Below are positions 1 to 9,176 of a stretch of 64,000 bases of DNA, in pieces; within the stretch, counting starts at the first letter, position 1, and each line of letters starts with the position of its first letter. Source of the stretch: Amycolatopsis anabasis (GTDB lineage: Bacteria > Actinomycetota > Actinomycetes > Mycobacteriales > Pseudonocardiaceae); the NCBI RefSeq assembly GCF_009765355.1, contig NZ_VTHK01000004.1, positions 124,001 through 188,000 on the forward strand, written 5' to 3'. The notes beneath the pieces are model-generated. The model ran no database searches, was not told the origin of the DNA, and saw nothing but the letters and a program-made list of their open reading frames with translations. The translations under genes and the position numbers were made by a program.

Positions 1-251
1 AGCCCCATCAGGATGGTCATCACCCCGGCGACCAGCGCGGTCACCGCGGCCACCTGCGGCACCGGCAGGATGTTGCCGAGCACGTCCTTGTGCGCCCCGG
101 CGTCGTCGGCGGAGAAGCTGCCGAGGATCAGCGGGTTGAGCACCACGATGTAGGCCATCGTGACGAAGGTGACGATCCCGCCGCGGATCTCCCGTCCCGG
201 GGTCGAGCCCAGCTCGGTGATCTTGAAGAACCGGTCCAGCCTGGTCCACAT
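1..251 (-). CDS. NCS2-family purine/xanthine permease, AzgA-like (N-terminal part)
   Basis: The reverse strand from the ATG at 251 reads about 83 codons and runs off the left edge, so only the N-terminus is present. It begins MWTRLDRFFKITELGS, followed by REIRGGIVTFVTMAYIVVLNP and a hydrophobic stretch around residues 65-83. This N-terminus is characteristic of the AzgA branch of nucleobase:cation symporters, which import hypoxanthine, adenine, guanine or xanthine across the inner membrane. The gene is divergent from the DUF2530 gene beginning at 316. The family assignment is good; the substrate cannot be told from this fragment. Confidence 0.8.
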   Translation of the reverse strand, partial: MWTRLDRFFKITELGSTPGREIRGGIVTFVTMAYIVVLNPLILGSFSADDAGAHKDVLGNILPVPQVAAVTALVAGVMTILMG

Positions 252-315
252 GGTCTATCCGCCTTCAATGCTTGGTCGTTCGATGGCACGGGGCCGCCGG
301 GGTAGCCTTCCTGAC

Positions 316-603
316 GTGGCCGAAGCGATCAACGACCAGGACGTAACGGGCTCATTGCGACCCCCGCCCGAGCTGCCGAAGCAGCTCACCGCGCTGTTCC
401 CGGTAGTGGTGGTCGGCACAGTCCTGTGGCTGATCGGCTTCGCGATCCTCTTCGTGGCGTACCTGGGTTCGGACGGCCCGCCCGGGGTATGGCTGTGGAC
501 CACGGTCGCCGGAGCCGCGCTGGGCTTCATCGGCATGCCGATCATGCTCTGGCAACGCGCCGCCGCCCGCCGCGGCTCGAAGACCGCCCAAACCGGACTC
601 TGA
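316..603 (+). CDS. DUF2530-type small membrane protein
   Basis: A 95-residue protein with a short polar N-terminus (VAEAINDQDVTGSLRPPPEL) and two hydrophobic helices near residues 29-50 and 57-77, ending in a basic tail after GMPIMLWQRAAAR. Size and the LGFIGMPIMLWQRAAARR region match the DUF2530 proteins widespread in Actinobacteria, whose function is unknown. I chose the GTG at 316 because the codons upstream in this frame lie over the oppositely oriented permease start and do not look coding. It is convergent with the ATPase gene ending at 680. Confidence 0.7.
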   Translation: MAEAINDQDVTGSLRPPPELPKQLTALFPVVVVGTVLWLIGFAILFVAYLGSDGPPGVWLWTTVAGAALGFIGMPIMLWQRAAARRGSKTAQTGL

Positions 604-608
604 CCGTA

Positions 609-674
609 GGGCACTTTCCCGGAAAAGTGCCCTCCTTGCGCGCGCAACTAGGGCATTTTCCCGGAATAGTGCCG
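609..674. terminator. Two tandem inverted repeats between convergent genes
   Basis: GGGCACTTT at 609-617 pairs exactly with AAAGTGCCC at 624-632 across a CCCGGA loop. A second, less perfect copy follows at 651-674 (GGGCATTTT, CCCGGA, ATAGTGCCG). The pair sits between the ends of the DUF2530 gene and the ATPase gene, the right place for a bidirectional transcription terminator. Confidence 0.55.
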
Positions 675-679
675 CTCAC

Positions 680-3496
680 TCAGCCGAGGAGGGGGCCGGG
701 GGTGGGGTCGTCGATGAGGGTGGTGAGGAGGTGGCGGTCCGGCCACCGGTCGGCGGCCCAGGCGAACGCGCGGGCGAGGCCCTCCGGGCTGTCCGCGGCG
801 TGCAGGGTGCGCGCCGACCACCACGGCACCGCGTGCGGCCGCCCGTCGATCCGGACCAGGAGTTCGTCGTGCACGAAGACGCCGCCCTCGGGCAGCGGGA
901 TGTCCAGGATCTCCGCGGCGGCGGCCAGGGCGGGCAGGTCGCGCCAGGGGACGTACTCGCCGTCCGCCTCGACCTCGGCGATGGTCCGCTCGCTCGCCCG
1001 CGGAAGGTCCAGGAGTTCGGCGAGCCGGGCCGCCCGCCCGTCTCCCGGTTCGGCCGCGACCAGGCGGTTCGCGGGCCAGACCGGGATCAGCCACGGTTCG
1101 TCGAGCACCACGGCCCGGTCCGCGTCGGTGACCGATCCGTCGAGCGTGCGGACGAACCCCGGAGCGAGGTCGCCGGGCACGTCGGCATCGGCGAGTGCGG
1201 CATGCGCGCGCAGGACCAGGCCCGGCGCCACCTCGCGCGCCGGATCGGCCAGCCGCTCCAGCAGGTCCGCGGTGTGCTCGGGGTCGAGCCGGAGCCGGTC
1301 CCGCACGCCGATCGCGGCGAGCAGCTCCGGACGCAGGCCGAGATCCGGGATCGGGTCGTACAGCCCGGCCAGCGACTCGGCATCGGGTAGCCGCCACTCG
1401 TTCGGCGCCCGACCGGCCAGGGTGGCGTAGCGCGCGATCCACCAGCCGGTGTGGCCACCGGGCAGGGTCAGCGCCCGCCAGGTCTCCGGATTCGCGGCGA
1501 GCAGGTTCAGCGCCTCCGGCCACGCGTCGTCGTCCACCAGATCGAGGTCGCGCACCGCGAACACGCTCGGCGGCGGCTCGTCCGCCGCCTCCCACCACTC
1601 GTCCTCGTCGGGCAGACCGTGGTCGGGTTCGGCCGGTTCGGCGTCGGCCACCACGAAGAACGTGTCGAGCACGCCGATCGCGGTCAGCACGTCGTCCGGG
1701 CGCCCGTCGGCGAACTCCTCGTCCAGCACGTCCAGCGGGCCGTCCTCGCCGAACGCCTCGGTGTCGAAGATCTCCAGCAGCGGGGAGGTCGGCAGCATCA
1801 GCTCGTCGGCGCGCCGCCAGCCGTGCTCGGCGGGCAGCGCCAGCGCGCCCAGCCCGTCGCGCGCGCCGGTCTCGGCGACCAGCCGGAGCACCACCTCGGC
1901 CAGCCCGAGAGTGTCCAAACCGGACAGTGGGTCGTCCAGGCTGCGGTCCACCGCGTCGCGCAGGGCGTCCAGCAGGTCGCCCGCCTCGGCCGGTTTGGCG
2001 CCCAGGCGTTCCAGCAGCGGATGCGCGGCGTCCGGATGCACCAGCCGCAGCCCGGCGACGTCCGCGGTGGACAGCAGCTCGAGCAGGTCCGGCGAGGCGC
2101 CGAAGAGCAGCGCGCCGCGCGGGCCGGGCAGCGTGCGGCCGTCGGCGAGCGGCACCGGCAGCGCGCCCAGCTCGTCCGCCGCGACGGCGTGCGATTCCAC
2201 CAAGGGCAGCAGCGCCGCGTAGAGCGACCGCCACCAGGGCGGTTCCCGGTCCAGCCCGGTCAGCGCCTCGACCAGCTCGGCCATGCCCAGCGTCTCCGCC
2301 CCCGCGGGGGCGAGCGCCCGCGCCGGTTCCGGACCGCACAGCGGCGCGGCGACCAGGCCGGGCACCACGTCGGCGAGCAGGGACACCAGGTCCGGCGCGT
2401 CGACACCGAGCACCCGGGCCCGCGAGCCCGGCAGCTCCGGCCCGCGCGCGGCGGGCAGCCAGGCCGATTTGGTGAGCCGCTCGAGCACCAGTTCCCGAAG
2501 TTCTGTGTCCACTTCGGACAGCGGAAAGCCGGGACGCGGCATCAGCGCGAGCCGGTGTTCGCCGCGCAGCGCGCGGACCAGTCCCGGGTAGGCGTCCGCG
2601 GCCCCGGCCAGCGCGGCCCGGGTCGCCTCCCCGGCGAGCAACCGCCGCCGGGACGGTTCGATCGGCGCCGAGGCGAGCAGCCGCGCCGGGAGCGAGAGCC
2701 GCTCGTCGGTCGGCGTCGGCGCGTGCAGGACGTCGGTGTCCTGCGGTTCGGGCACCCCGTCGGCGTCCACCGGCACCGCCCAGACGCAGCCGTGTTCGGC
2801 GTGGGTCAGCCACCGGACGGTTCCGCCGGGCGCGGTCAGTTCGACCAGCGGGCCGCCGGACCGGGTCCAGACGCGGGTGTCCACCTCGATCCGGGCGAGC
2901 CACGGCAACGCGAGCAGCAGGTCCTCGACGTCCGCGGCGAGCGTGTCCAGCAGCGCGGTCGCGTCCACGTCCGGCCGCAACGGCAGCCGCACCTCGGTGT
3001 CGAACCCCGCGGGTGGTTCGGCGTCGGGAACCGGCCACGGCAGCCGCAGCACCGGCACGGCGCCGTCCCGGCCGATCGCCTCGCGGGTGCGCGCCGCGGA
3101 GAACGCCACCCCGCCGGTCCGCGAGATCACCCGCGGTTCCTCGCTCACCGCGAGCACGGCGGCGAACCCGAGCCCGAACCGGCCGACCGTGCCCGCCCGC
3201 TTCGCCGAGGCCCGCAACGACGCCAGCGACGCGACCCCGGCCGCGTCCAGCGGGGCGCCGGTGTTGGCCACCCGGAGTTCGTTGTCCACAATGGACACCC
3301 GGAGGCGGCCGGGGGCGCCGGTCAGCTGCGCCGCGTCGGCCGCGTTCTGGGCGAGTTCGACGAACAGGCGGTCGCGGTAGCCGCCGACCCGCAGATCGTG
3401 TTCGGCGTTCGTGTCCTCGGTGAACCGGGTCGGCGAATCGCGCCAGGCCCGCAGCACCGAGTCCCGCAGTTCCCCGGTGCCGAACGGATCAGCCAA
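680..3496 (-). CDS. Sacsin N-terminal/Hsp90-like ATPase domain protein
   Basis: A 938-residue protein. Residues 28-130 carry GHKL/Hsp90-type ATP-binding motifs: an N-box helix with ELAQNAADAAQ, then RVANTGAPLD, then GRFGLGFAAVL, which matches the G2-like GxxGxG segment. This arrangement is found in actinobacterial proteins annotated as sacsin N-terminal ATPase-like; they are thought to be chaperone-like, but their clients are unknown. The remainder is rich in Leu, Ala, Asp and Pro with no motif I recognise. The start is a TTG overlapping the last 8 bases of the DUF3027 gene, so the two are probably translationally coupled and co-transcribed. Confidence 0.75.
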   Translation of the reverse strand: MADPFGTGELRDSVLRAWRDSPTRFTEDTNAEHDLRVGGYRDRLFVELAQNAADAAQLTGAPGRLRVSIVDNELRVANTGAPLDAAGVASLASLRASAKRAGTVGRFGLGFAAVLAVSEEPRVISRTGGVAFSAARTREAIGRDGAVPVLRLPWPVPDAEPPAGFDTEVRLPLRPDVDATALLDTLAADVEDLLLALPWLARIEVDTRVWTRSGGPLVELTAPGGTVRWLTHAEHGCVWAVPVDADGVPEPQDTDVLHAPTPTDERLSLPARLLASAPIEPSRRRLLAGEATRAALAGAADAYPGLVRALRGEHRLALMPRPGFPLSEVDTELRELVLERLTKSAWLPAARGPELPGSRARVLGVDAPDLVSLLADVVPGLVAAPLCGPEPARALAPAGAETLGMAELVEALTGLDREPPWWRSLYAALLPLVESHAVAADELGALPVPLADGRTLPGPRGALLFGASPDLLELLSTADVAGLRLVHPDAAHPLLERLGAKPAEAGDLLDALRDAVDRSLDDPLSGLDTLGLAEVVLRLVAETGARDGLGALALPAEHGWRRADELMLPTSPLLEIFDTEAFGEDGPLDVLDEEFADGRPDDVLTAIGVLDTFFVVADAEPAEPDHGLPDEDEWWEAADEPPPSVFAVRDLDLVDDDAWPEALNLLAANPETWRALTLPGGHTGWWIARYATLAGRAPNEWRLPDAESLAGLYDPIPDLGLRPELLAAIGVRDRLRLDPEHTADLLERLADPAREVAPGLVLRAHAALADADVPGDLAPGFVRTLDGSVTDADRAVVLDEPWLIPVWPANRLVAAEPGDGRAARLAELLDLPRASERTIAEVEADGEYVPWRDLPALAAAAEILDIPLPEGGVFVHDELLVRIDGRPHAVPWWSARTLHAADSPEGLARAFAWAADRWPDRHLLTTLIDDPTPGPLLG

Positions 3497-4274
3497 CAGG
3501 GTTCTCTGCGGCGGCGGGGAGCGGTTCCATGTCGAGCAGCGAGTCGTCGTAGACCAGCTCGGCGACCGGCACCGACGAGGCGACCTCGACCTCGATCTCC
3601 GAATGCGCGCCGCAGCCGTATTCCACGTTCACCACGTGCCCGTCGGCGGGCGCGATGTCGTTGCCGCACACCCCGTACGCCGCGCGCAGCGAACCCGCCA
3701 GCGGCAGGAAGAAGCCGCAGGTGCCGCACACGTCCGGGGCGCTGCGGGCCATGTCCGAACGCGGGCCGAACTCCCCGGTCCGCCAGCGCGCCGCGGCGTC
3801 GAGCCGCCCGTACCGCGACATCACGTGCACCCGGCCGAGCCCCACCTCGTACGCGGTCTCCTCGACATCCGGATCGTCGGACGCGAGGTACGCGGGCACC
3901 AGGCGCGGATCGTCCTTGTCGGTCGGGAAGATGTCACCGACGCCGAGGTCACCGGCGCGCACGCGGCGCTCCCACGGCACCCAGGTCGGCGCGACCAAGG
4001 CGTCCGGCCCGGGCCGCAGCACGACCTCGCTCACCGTCACCGGCGCGCCGTCGCCCGCGGTCGCCACGGTCACCGACCACCGCCAGCCGCGGTACCCCGG
4101 GACCTTCGCCTCGAACAGATGGCTGATCGAGACCGCGTCCTCGCGTTCGAATCCGGCGTGCGCACCCACCTGCTCGGCCCCGGCGTCCTCCACCGCGGCC
4201 TCGCGGGCCAGGTCAACGGCGTCGGCGAGCGCCCGCTGGACGGAACCGTCGTCGAGCGTGAGCAGCAGCGTCAT
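3489..4274 (-). CDS. DUF3027-family protein
   Basis: A 261-residue protein with no signal peptide or membrane segment. A C-terminal module has CGTCGFFLP near residue 182, then CGNDIAP and YGCGAHSE, a Cys/His pattern likely to bind zinc. The overall organisation fits the DUF3027 family of Actinobacteria, whose function is unknown. It is the first gene of a two-gene unit with the sacsin-like ATPase, whose start it overlaps by 8 bases, and is divergent from the cyclotransferase gene. Confidence 0.7.
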   Translation of the reverse strand: MTLLLTLDDGSVQRALADAVDLAREAAVEDAGAEQVGAHAGFEREDAVSISHLFEAKVPGYRGWRWSVTVATAGDGAPVTVSEVVLRPGPDALVAPTWVPWERRVRAGDLGVGDIFPTDKDDPRLVPAYLASDDPDVEETAYEVGLGRVHVMSRYGRLDAAARWRTGEFGPRSDMARSAPDVCGTCGFFLPLAGSLRAAYGVCGNDIAPADGHVVNVEYGCGAHSEIEVEVASSVPVAELVYDDSLLDMEPLPAAAENPVG

Positions 4275-4325
4275 ACCCCCAATTGTGCAGCACGCGTACC
4301 CACCACTTCATGTCAGGCTTACCCG

Positions 4326-5111
4326 GTGCCTGTGCTGAAAGCCTTCCTGATCGCCCTGGTCGTCGCGCTCGCGGGCTGCGCGGCCTCCCGGCCCGCCGAA
4401 CCCGCAGGTCCAGCCCGTCCGGACAGACTCCGCGCCGAGGTGGTCGGCACGCTGCCGCACGACCCGGGCGCGTTCACCCAGGGCCTCGAACTGTCCGGCG
4501 GCACGCTCTACGAGGGCACCGGGCTGATCGGGCAGTCTTCGCTGCGCGCCGGGCCGCCCGGGCAGCCGCCGACCACCCGGGTCGATCTGCCCGCGCCGCT
4601 GTTCGGCGAGGGCATCACCCTGGTCGGCTCGTCGGTCTGGCAGCTCACCTGGAAGGACGGGATCGCACTGGAACGCGACGCGGCCACCCTGGCCGAGCGG
4701 CGGCGGGTCCCCTACTCCGGCGAGGGCTGGGGCCTGTGCCACCAGGACGGCCGGCTGGTGATGAGCGACGGTTCGGCCCGGCTCACCTTCCGCGATCCGG
4801 GCACGTTCGCCCAGGTCGGCGCGGTGACGGTCCGGGACGGCGACCGCGTCCTCGACCGGCTCAACGAGCTCGAATGCGCGGGTGGCGCGGTGTACGCGAA
4901 CGTCTGGCAGTCCGACGAGATCCTGCGCATCGACCCGGCGTCCGGCCGGGTCACCGCGACGATCGACGCCTCCGGCCTGCTCACCCCGGACGAGAAACAC
5001 GGCGCGGACGTGCTCAACGGCATCGCCGCCCGGCCCGGCACCGACCGGTTCCTGCTCACCGGGAAGCTGTGGCCGAAGCTGTTCGAAGTGCGTTTCGTCC
5101 CGGTCCGCTAG
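4326..5111 (+). CDS. Glutaminyl-peptide cyclotransferase-like lipoprotein
   Basis: About 261 residues. The N-terminus is a lipoprotein signal peptide with lipobox LAGC near residue 18. The mature part contains PHDPGAFTQGLEL, LYEGTGLIGQSSLR, GEGWGLCHQ, LNELEC and NVWQSDEILRIDP, the repeated blades of the bacterial five-bladed beta-propeller glutaminyl cyclotransferases (PF05096), which convert N-terminal Gln to pyroglutamate. It should act on the outer face of the membrane. Two in-frame GTG codons, at 4326 and 4332, could start it; I list the first. The ends of the propeller motifs are intact. Confidence 0.8.
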   Translation: MPVLKAFLIALVVALAGCAASRPAEPAGPARPDRLRAEVVGTLPHDPGAFTQGLELSGGTLYEGTGLIGQSSLRAGPPGQPPTTRVDLPAPLFGEGITLVGSSVWQLTWKDGIALERDAATLAERRRVPYSGEGWGLCHQDGRLVMSDGSARLTFRDPGTFAQVGAVTVRDGDRVLDRLNELECAGGAVYANVWQSDEILRIDPASGRVTATIDASGLLTPDEKHGADVLNGIAARPGTDRFLLTGKLWPKLFEVRFVPVR

Positions 5112-5192
5112 GGCACCCGTTCCGGGGTGACACGCGTCAACCTGGCCAAACCTGCGGGCGCGCCACCCCCTCCATACGGCAGGATTGACGTT

Positions 5193-7133
5193 ATGACTCG
5201 ATCCGGTTCGCAGCCCGGACCCGGCGGTTCGAAGTTCGGCCGCTGGGGCAAGGGGCGCGCCGGGCGCAAGAGCAAGCGCAAGTGGACGCCGGAACCCGGC
5301 TCCGGAAAGGCGCCCTCCTGGCGCCCGCCGCCCGAACCGCCGCGCAGCTACTTCTACGACGACGTGCCGCCCCGACCGCCGACCCGCAAGATGCCGCCGG
5401 TCGACCGGCCGACCCCGACCGCCGACGACGCGCCGACCGGCGCGGTCCCGATGGGCCGGTCCGGGTATCCGCCGCGGGGCGCCCGGCCGTACCCGCCGCC
5501 GAACGACCCCTCGGCGCGGCGGACCGAGCCGGTCCGGCGCGAGCCGCCGCGCACCCGCCGGGACGTTCCCCCGGTGCCGCCGGGCGGGTACTACGACGAC
5601 TACGAGCGCTACGACACCGGCGGCTACGCGGGCGAACCGCGGCACCCCGCCCCCGAGCCGCCGAAACCCGAATCCGCCCAGCACGGCACCACGGCCGCCG
5701 CGGGCGCGGGCAGCCTGCCGCGCCTGCCCAAGAAGCTGACCGTGACCCGGGTCGCCGCGCTGCGCGGCCGCCAGCTCACCGGGCAGGCGGTGGGCGCGTT
5801 CCAGCGGGCCACCAAGGCCGACGGCGCGGACAAGTCCGGGCTCACCGCGCTCACCTACGCGGTCCTGCTGAACTACGCCAGCGACGCGGCGATGATGATC
5901 GCGCTGGCGAACACCCTGTTCATCTCGCCGACCAGCGCGGACAGCAGCAAGGGCAAGGTCGCGCTGTACCTGCTGGTCACCATCGCGCCGTTCGCGCTGG
6001 TCGCCCCGGTGATCGGCCCGGCGCTGGACAGGATCCAGCGGGGCCGGCGGCTGGCCATGTGCGTGGCCTCGGCGGGCCAGGCGCTGATGGCCGTGATCAT
6101 GGCCCTGCACTTCGACGACTGGATCCTCTACCCGGCCGCGCTCGGCATGATGGTGCTGTCCAAATCGTTCACCGTGCTCAAGGCGGCGGTCACGCCGAGG
6201 GTGGTGCCACCGGAGATCACCCTGTCCAAGACCAATGCCCGGCTGACGGTGTTCGGCCTGGTCGGCGGGGGTGTGTTCGGCGCGCTCGCGGCCGGGGTCA
6301 ACGCGATCTCCGGCTCCGCCGGCGCGCTCTGGTTCACCGCGCTCATCTGCGTGGTCGCCGCGGTGCAGTCGATGCGCATCCCGTCCTGGGTGGAGGCCAC
6401 CGAGGGCGAGGTTCCGGCGTCGCTGTCGGCGCACCCGGAGAAGAAGAAGCGCCAGCCGATGGGACGCCAGATAGTGGTGTCCTTGTGGGGCAACGGATCG
6501 GTCCGGGTGCTCACCGGGTTCCTGCTGATGTTCGCCGCGTTCGCGGTGAAGGCGCAGCACGAGAACAGCGGGGAGAGCGCGTTCACCCAGCTCCTGCTGC
6601 TGGGCAGCATCGGCGCGGCGGCGGGTGTCGGCGGGTTCGTCGGCAACGCGCTCGGCTCGCGCCTGCACTTCGGCAAGCCGGATCAGGTGATCCTCGGCTG
6701 CGTCGGCGCGTGCGTGCTGGCCACCCTGCTGGCGACCCTGATGGCCGGGGTCGCCACCGCGGCCCTGGTCGGCCTGATCGGCGCGATGGCCAGCGCACTC
6801 GCCAAGATCAGCCTGGACGCGGTGATCCAGGAGGATCTGCCCGAGGAGTCCCGGGCGTCGGCGTTCGGGCGGTCGGAGACCGTGCTGCAGCTGTCCTGGT
6901 GCTTCGGCGGCGTGATCGGGCTGCTGCTGCCGCCGACCTACTGGATCGGCTTCCTGGTGGTGACCGTTCTGCTGTCCGTCGGGCTGGTGCAGACCATGCT
7001 GGTGCACCGGGGGACTTCGCTGGTGCCGGGCCTGGGCGGCGACCGGCCGTTGCGCCCGGACCAGACCGGGAGCACCCCCGTTCCCGGCGCGGCGAGGGGA
7101 CCGGCCCCCTCGCGCAACTGGCCGGGCTCGTAA
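5193..7133 (+). CDS. MFS transporter with long disordered N-terminal extension
   Basis: 646 residues. The first roughly 185 are rich in Pro, Arg, Gly and Tyr and probably disordered in the cytoplasm. The remainder has about twelve hydrophobic segments, with LDRIQRGRRLAM after the second or third helix as the expected cytoplasmic loop and EDLPEESRASAFGRSETVLQ later. This is the pattern of actinobacterial major facilitator proteins with a proline-rich head; the substrate is unknown. I chose the ATG at 5193 because codon use becomes convincing there. The DUF2771 lipoprotein gene follows after 11 bases, suggesting one transcript. Confidence 0.75.
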   Translation: MTRSGSQPGPGGSKFGRWGKGRAGRKSKRKWTPEPGSGKAPSWRPPPEPPRSYFYDDVPPRPPTRKMPPVDRPTPTADDAPTGAVPMGRSGYPPRGARPYPPPNDPSARRTEPVRREPPRTRRDVPPVPPGGYYDDYERYDTGGYAGEPRHPAPEPPKPESAQHGTTAAAGAGSLPRLPKKLTVTRVAALRGRQLTGQAVGAFQRATKADGADKSGLTALTYAVLLNYASDAAMMIALANTLFISPTSADSSKGKVALYLLVTIAPFALVAPVIGPALDRIQRGRRLAMCVASAGQALMAVIMALHFDDWILYPAALGMMVLSKSFTVLKAAVTPRVVPPEITLSKTNARLTVFGLVGGGVFGALAAGVNAISGSAGALWFTALICVVAAVQSMRIPSWVEATEGEVPASLSAHPEKKKRQPMGRQIVVSLWGNGSVRVLTGFLLMFAAFAVKAQHENSGESAFTQLLLLGSIGAAAGVGGFVGNALGSRLHFGKPDQVILGCVGACVLATLLATLMAGVATAALVGLIGAMASALAKISLDAVIQEDLPEESRASAFGRSETVLQLSWCFGGVIGLLLPPTYWIGFLVVTVLLSVGLVQTMLVHRGTSLVPGLGGDRPLRPDQTGSTPVPGAARGPAPSRNWPGS

Positions 7134-7144
7134 TCTCTGTGCTC

Positions 7145-7642
7145 ATGCGACGGGTTTTGGCGGTCTTGTTCGTGCTGGGGGCCGTGGTGGTCACCGGGTG
7201 TTCGGCTCCGGGGCCGCCCGAAGTGACGTTCTACGCCGACGGCCACACCGTGAACGCGCAGCCGCTGATCAACTGCGACGCGCTGCTGAAGCAGTGCGAG
7301 CAGCACCAGGAGTCGACGGTCAGCCTCAAGGTGCGGCCGGGCAAACCGGTGCAGATCTCGGTGCCCAAGGAGGTCACCGACACCCCGTGGGTGGTGAACG
7401 TCCAGTACACCAATGAAAAGGGCGAGTACCAGCCGGTCAAGCAGGAGTACTTCTCCCCCGGTTCGAAGCACGCCTACACCGCCACCCCGAACGTGCCCGG
7501 CGGGCAGCTCGCGGTGGTGGAGATCCAGCAGCTCGGCGCGGCCTACGCGGCCGACCAGGCGGGCAACCCGATCCTCGACGAGGCGGGCAACCCGCAGCTG
7601 GTCGTGCGCGCGTTGTGGTCGCTGCAGGTGCAGCCGGGCTGA
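7145..7642 (+). CDS. DUF2771-type lipoprotein
   Basis: 165 residues with a signal peptide and lipobox VTGCSA near residue 19, so probably a lipid-anchored exported protein. The mature domain is a single beta-rich unit containing NCDALLKQCEQH, which has two Cys that could pair, and WVVNVQYTN. This pattern and size fit DUF2771, an actinobacterial family of unknown role usually found beside an MFS gene, as here. It starts 11 bases after the MFS gene. Confidence 0.75.
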   Translation: MRRVLAVLFVLGAVVVTGCSAPGPPEVTFYADGHTVNAQPLINCDALLKQCEQHQESTVSLKVRPGKPVQISVPKEVTDTPWVVNVQYTNEKGEYQPVKQEYFSPGSKHAYTATPNVPGGQLAVVEIQQLGAAYAADQAGNPILDEAGNPQLVVRALWSLQVQPG

Positions 7643-7649
7643 CCCTGGT

Positions 7650-8045
7650 TTACGGGTCGAGGTCCCGCGCGACGGCCCGCATGACCTCGGCGATCCGCTT
7701 GGTGTGCTTGCGGTCCGGGTACCGGTTGCGGCGCAGGTCCGGCTGGACCTTCAACTCGAGCAGCTTGATCATGTCCTCGATCAGGCCGTGCAGCTCCTCG
7801 GCGGGACGGCGGCGGGCCTCCGCGACCGACGGCGGCGGGTCGAGCAGCCGCACGGACAGGGCCTGCGGTCCGCGCCGGCCGTCGGCGACCCCGAACTCCA
7901 GCCGCTGGCCGGCCTTGAGCCCTTCCACGCCCTGCGGTAGAGCGGTTTTGCGGATGTAGACGTCCTCGCCGCCATCCTGGGTGACGAATCCGAAACCCTT
8001 TTCCGCGTCGTACCACTTGACCTTGCCGGTCGGCACTGCCCTCAC
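7650..8045 (-). CDS. Cold-shock domain protein with C-terminal extension
   Basis: Residues 6-70 form a cold-shock domain: [18 protein letters not shown] carries RNP1-like aromatics, followed by [12 protein letters not shown] and [15 protein letters not shown] helical extension of about 60 residues follows. RNP2 reads DVYIRK rather than the usual DVFVH, so nucleic-acid binding may be altered. The start is the GTG at 8045, or the GTG at 8036 ([10 protein letters not shown]); an AAGGA lies just upstream of 8045. Likely an RNA-binding regulator or chaperone. It is convergent with the DUF2771 gene. Confidence 0.8.
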   Translation of the reverse strand: MRAVPTGKVKWYDAEKGFGFVTQDGGEDVYIRKTALPQGVEGLKAGQRLEFGVADGRRGPQALSVRLLDPPPSVAEARRRPAEELHGLIEDMIKLLELKVQPDLRRNRYPDRKHTKRIAEVMRAVARDLDP

Positions 8046-8188
8046 CGTTCCTTCGTTGACGTGTTCTTCATCGCATGCTGCCTAGGTGGTCCCACACGAC
8101 GAACGCGCCCCAGGGGCGTACCCAGGACGCGCATCTGCTCAGCCTAGCCCGGGGGAGGCGAGTTGGAGAAGCAGATACCCTGGAGCAC

Positions 8189-8413
8189 ATGGAAACCGCC
8201 ACCCCAATGGCCCCGCGCAAGTCCTGGTTGATGCGCACCGGCATCGGTTTGTTCGCCCTGGGCATGCTCGCCGTGCTGGCGGTTTTCATACTCTTCGCCG
8301 CCGGGCTGGAGAACCTGCCGGTCTGGCTGTCCGCCGGTGCCGGGGTCGTCACCCCGCTCGGACTGGGCCTCGGGTTGATCGCCCTGGTCCGGGAACACCG
8401 CCGGGCCGCCTAG
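8189..8413 (+). CDS. Small two-helix membrane protein
   Basis: 74 residues with hydrophobic segments near 16-37 and 46-65 and a basic C-terminus (VREHRRAA). I recognise no family. The ATG at 8189 follows TGGAGCAC, a plausible ribosome binding site. The final 65 bases overlap the end of the convergent HAD gene, which is unusual and suggests that the C-terminus of one of the two is not conserved. Confidence 0.55.
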   Translation: METATPMAPRKSWLMRTGIGLFALGMLAVLAVFILFAAGLENLPVWLSAGAGVVTPLGLGLGLIALVREHRRAA

Positions 8414-9056
8414 ATCGCGTGTCTTTCCTGGTTTCCCCAAGCCGCCCCCTCTCTAACTCCGCGTCGAGCCAGGCCGGGAAGTCGCCGAGGTCGGCGAAAA
8501 CCACGTGCGCACCGGCATCCAGGAGTTCGGCGCGGGTGCACGGGCCCGTGGTGACGCCGACCGCGAGCGCGCCCGCGGCCAGCGCGCCGCGCACGTCGCC
8601 GAGGTGGTCGCCCACGTAGACGGTCGCGCCGTGGTCGAGCAGGGCCTCCGCCTTGCCGGTGGACCACAGTTCGCCGACCAGCGCGTCCACCTCGAAGCCG
8701 AGTGCGCGCAGGTGCAGGGCGGCGTTGGGGGCGTACTTGCCGGTGACCACGAGCGTGCTGCCCCCGGCGGCCCGCACGGCGTCCAGCGCGGCGGCCGCGC
8801 CGGGCAGCGCGGCCGTGCGCGGGATCACGATCTCCGGGTACAGCGCGCGGAACCGGTCGACCAGCCCCGGGATGCGCTCCTCCGGCGCCTCGAAACCGCG
8901 CAGCACCTCGTCCAGCGGCGGGCCGAGGTTCGCCGCGAAGTGCTCACCGTCCAGCGCGAGCCCCGACTCGTCGGCGAGCGCGTTCATCGCCGCGACCATG
9001 CCCGGTCGCGGATCGATGAGCGTCATGTCCAGGTCGAAGCCCACGGTGATCCCCAC
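8349..9056 (-). CDS. HAD-superfamily hydrolase (phosphoglycolate phosphatase-like)
   Basis: About 235 residues. HAD motif I is FDLDMTLID, motif II VVTGK, the motif III Lys lies near GKAEALLDHG, and motif IV is VYVGDHLGDVRGA. The cap insert between motifs I and II is alpha-helical, as in class C1 haloacid dehalogenase phosphatases. It probably cleaves a small phosphorylated metabolite. I chose the GTG at 9056; a GTG four codons later is also possible. The C-terminal 30 or so residues are Arg/Gly-rich and overlap the small membrane-protein gene. Confidence 0.75.
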   Translation of the reverse strand: MGITVGFDLDMTLIDPRPGMVAAMNALADESGLALDGEHFAANLGPPLDEVLRGFEAPEERIPGLVDRFRALYPEIVIPRTAALPGAAAALDAVRAAGGSTLVVTGKYAPNAALHLRALGFEVDALVGELWSTGKAEALLDHGATVYVGDHLGDVRGALAAGALAVGVTTGPCTRAELLDAGAHVVFADLGDFPAWLDAELERGRLGETRKDTRSRRPGGVPGPGRSTRGPVRAG

Positions 9057-9141
9057 ACCTCCACGGTAGCCGGGCCCACCGACACGAACCGCGCGGTCCA
9101 CGAACCGGACGCTTTACACACGAATGGGACACGTACAGCTA

Positions 9142-9168
9142 CTTGACATGGCAGGCACCTGTGTCAAG
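9142..9168. promoter_or_regulatory. Inverted repeat before the TetR gene (candidate autoregulatory operator and -35)
   Basis: CTTGACA at 9142-9148 is the exact reverse complement of TGTCAAG at 9162-9168, with 13 bases between. The left arm contains TTGACA, a perfect -35 hexamer. The repeat ends nine bases before the TetR start, so a TetR dimer bound here would block the promoter of the TetR-R2lox pair. Confidence 0.5.
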
Positions 9169-9176
9169 CTGGCCGT

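Noticed and set aside
1451-4126. Long plus-strand frame of 891 codons
   Set aside because: It is the antisense shadow of the ATPase and DUF3027 genes; its composition (Arg, Gly, Gln, Pro) is that of an untranslated GC-rich frame.
4308-7007. Long minus-strand frame of 899 codons
   Set aside because: Opposes the cyclotransferase and MFS genes, with no domain or start site; His/Arg/Gln-rich shadow.
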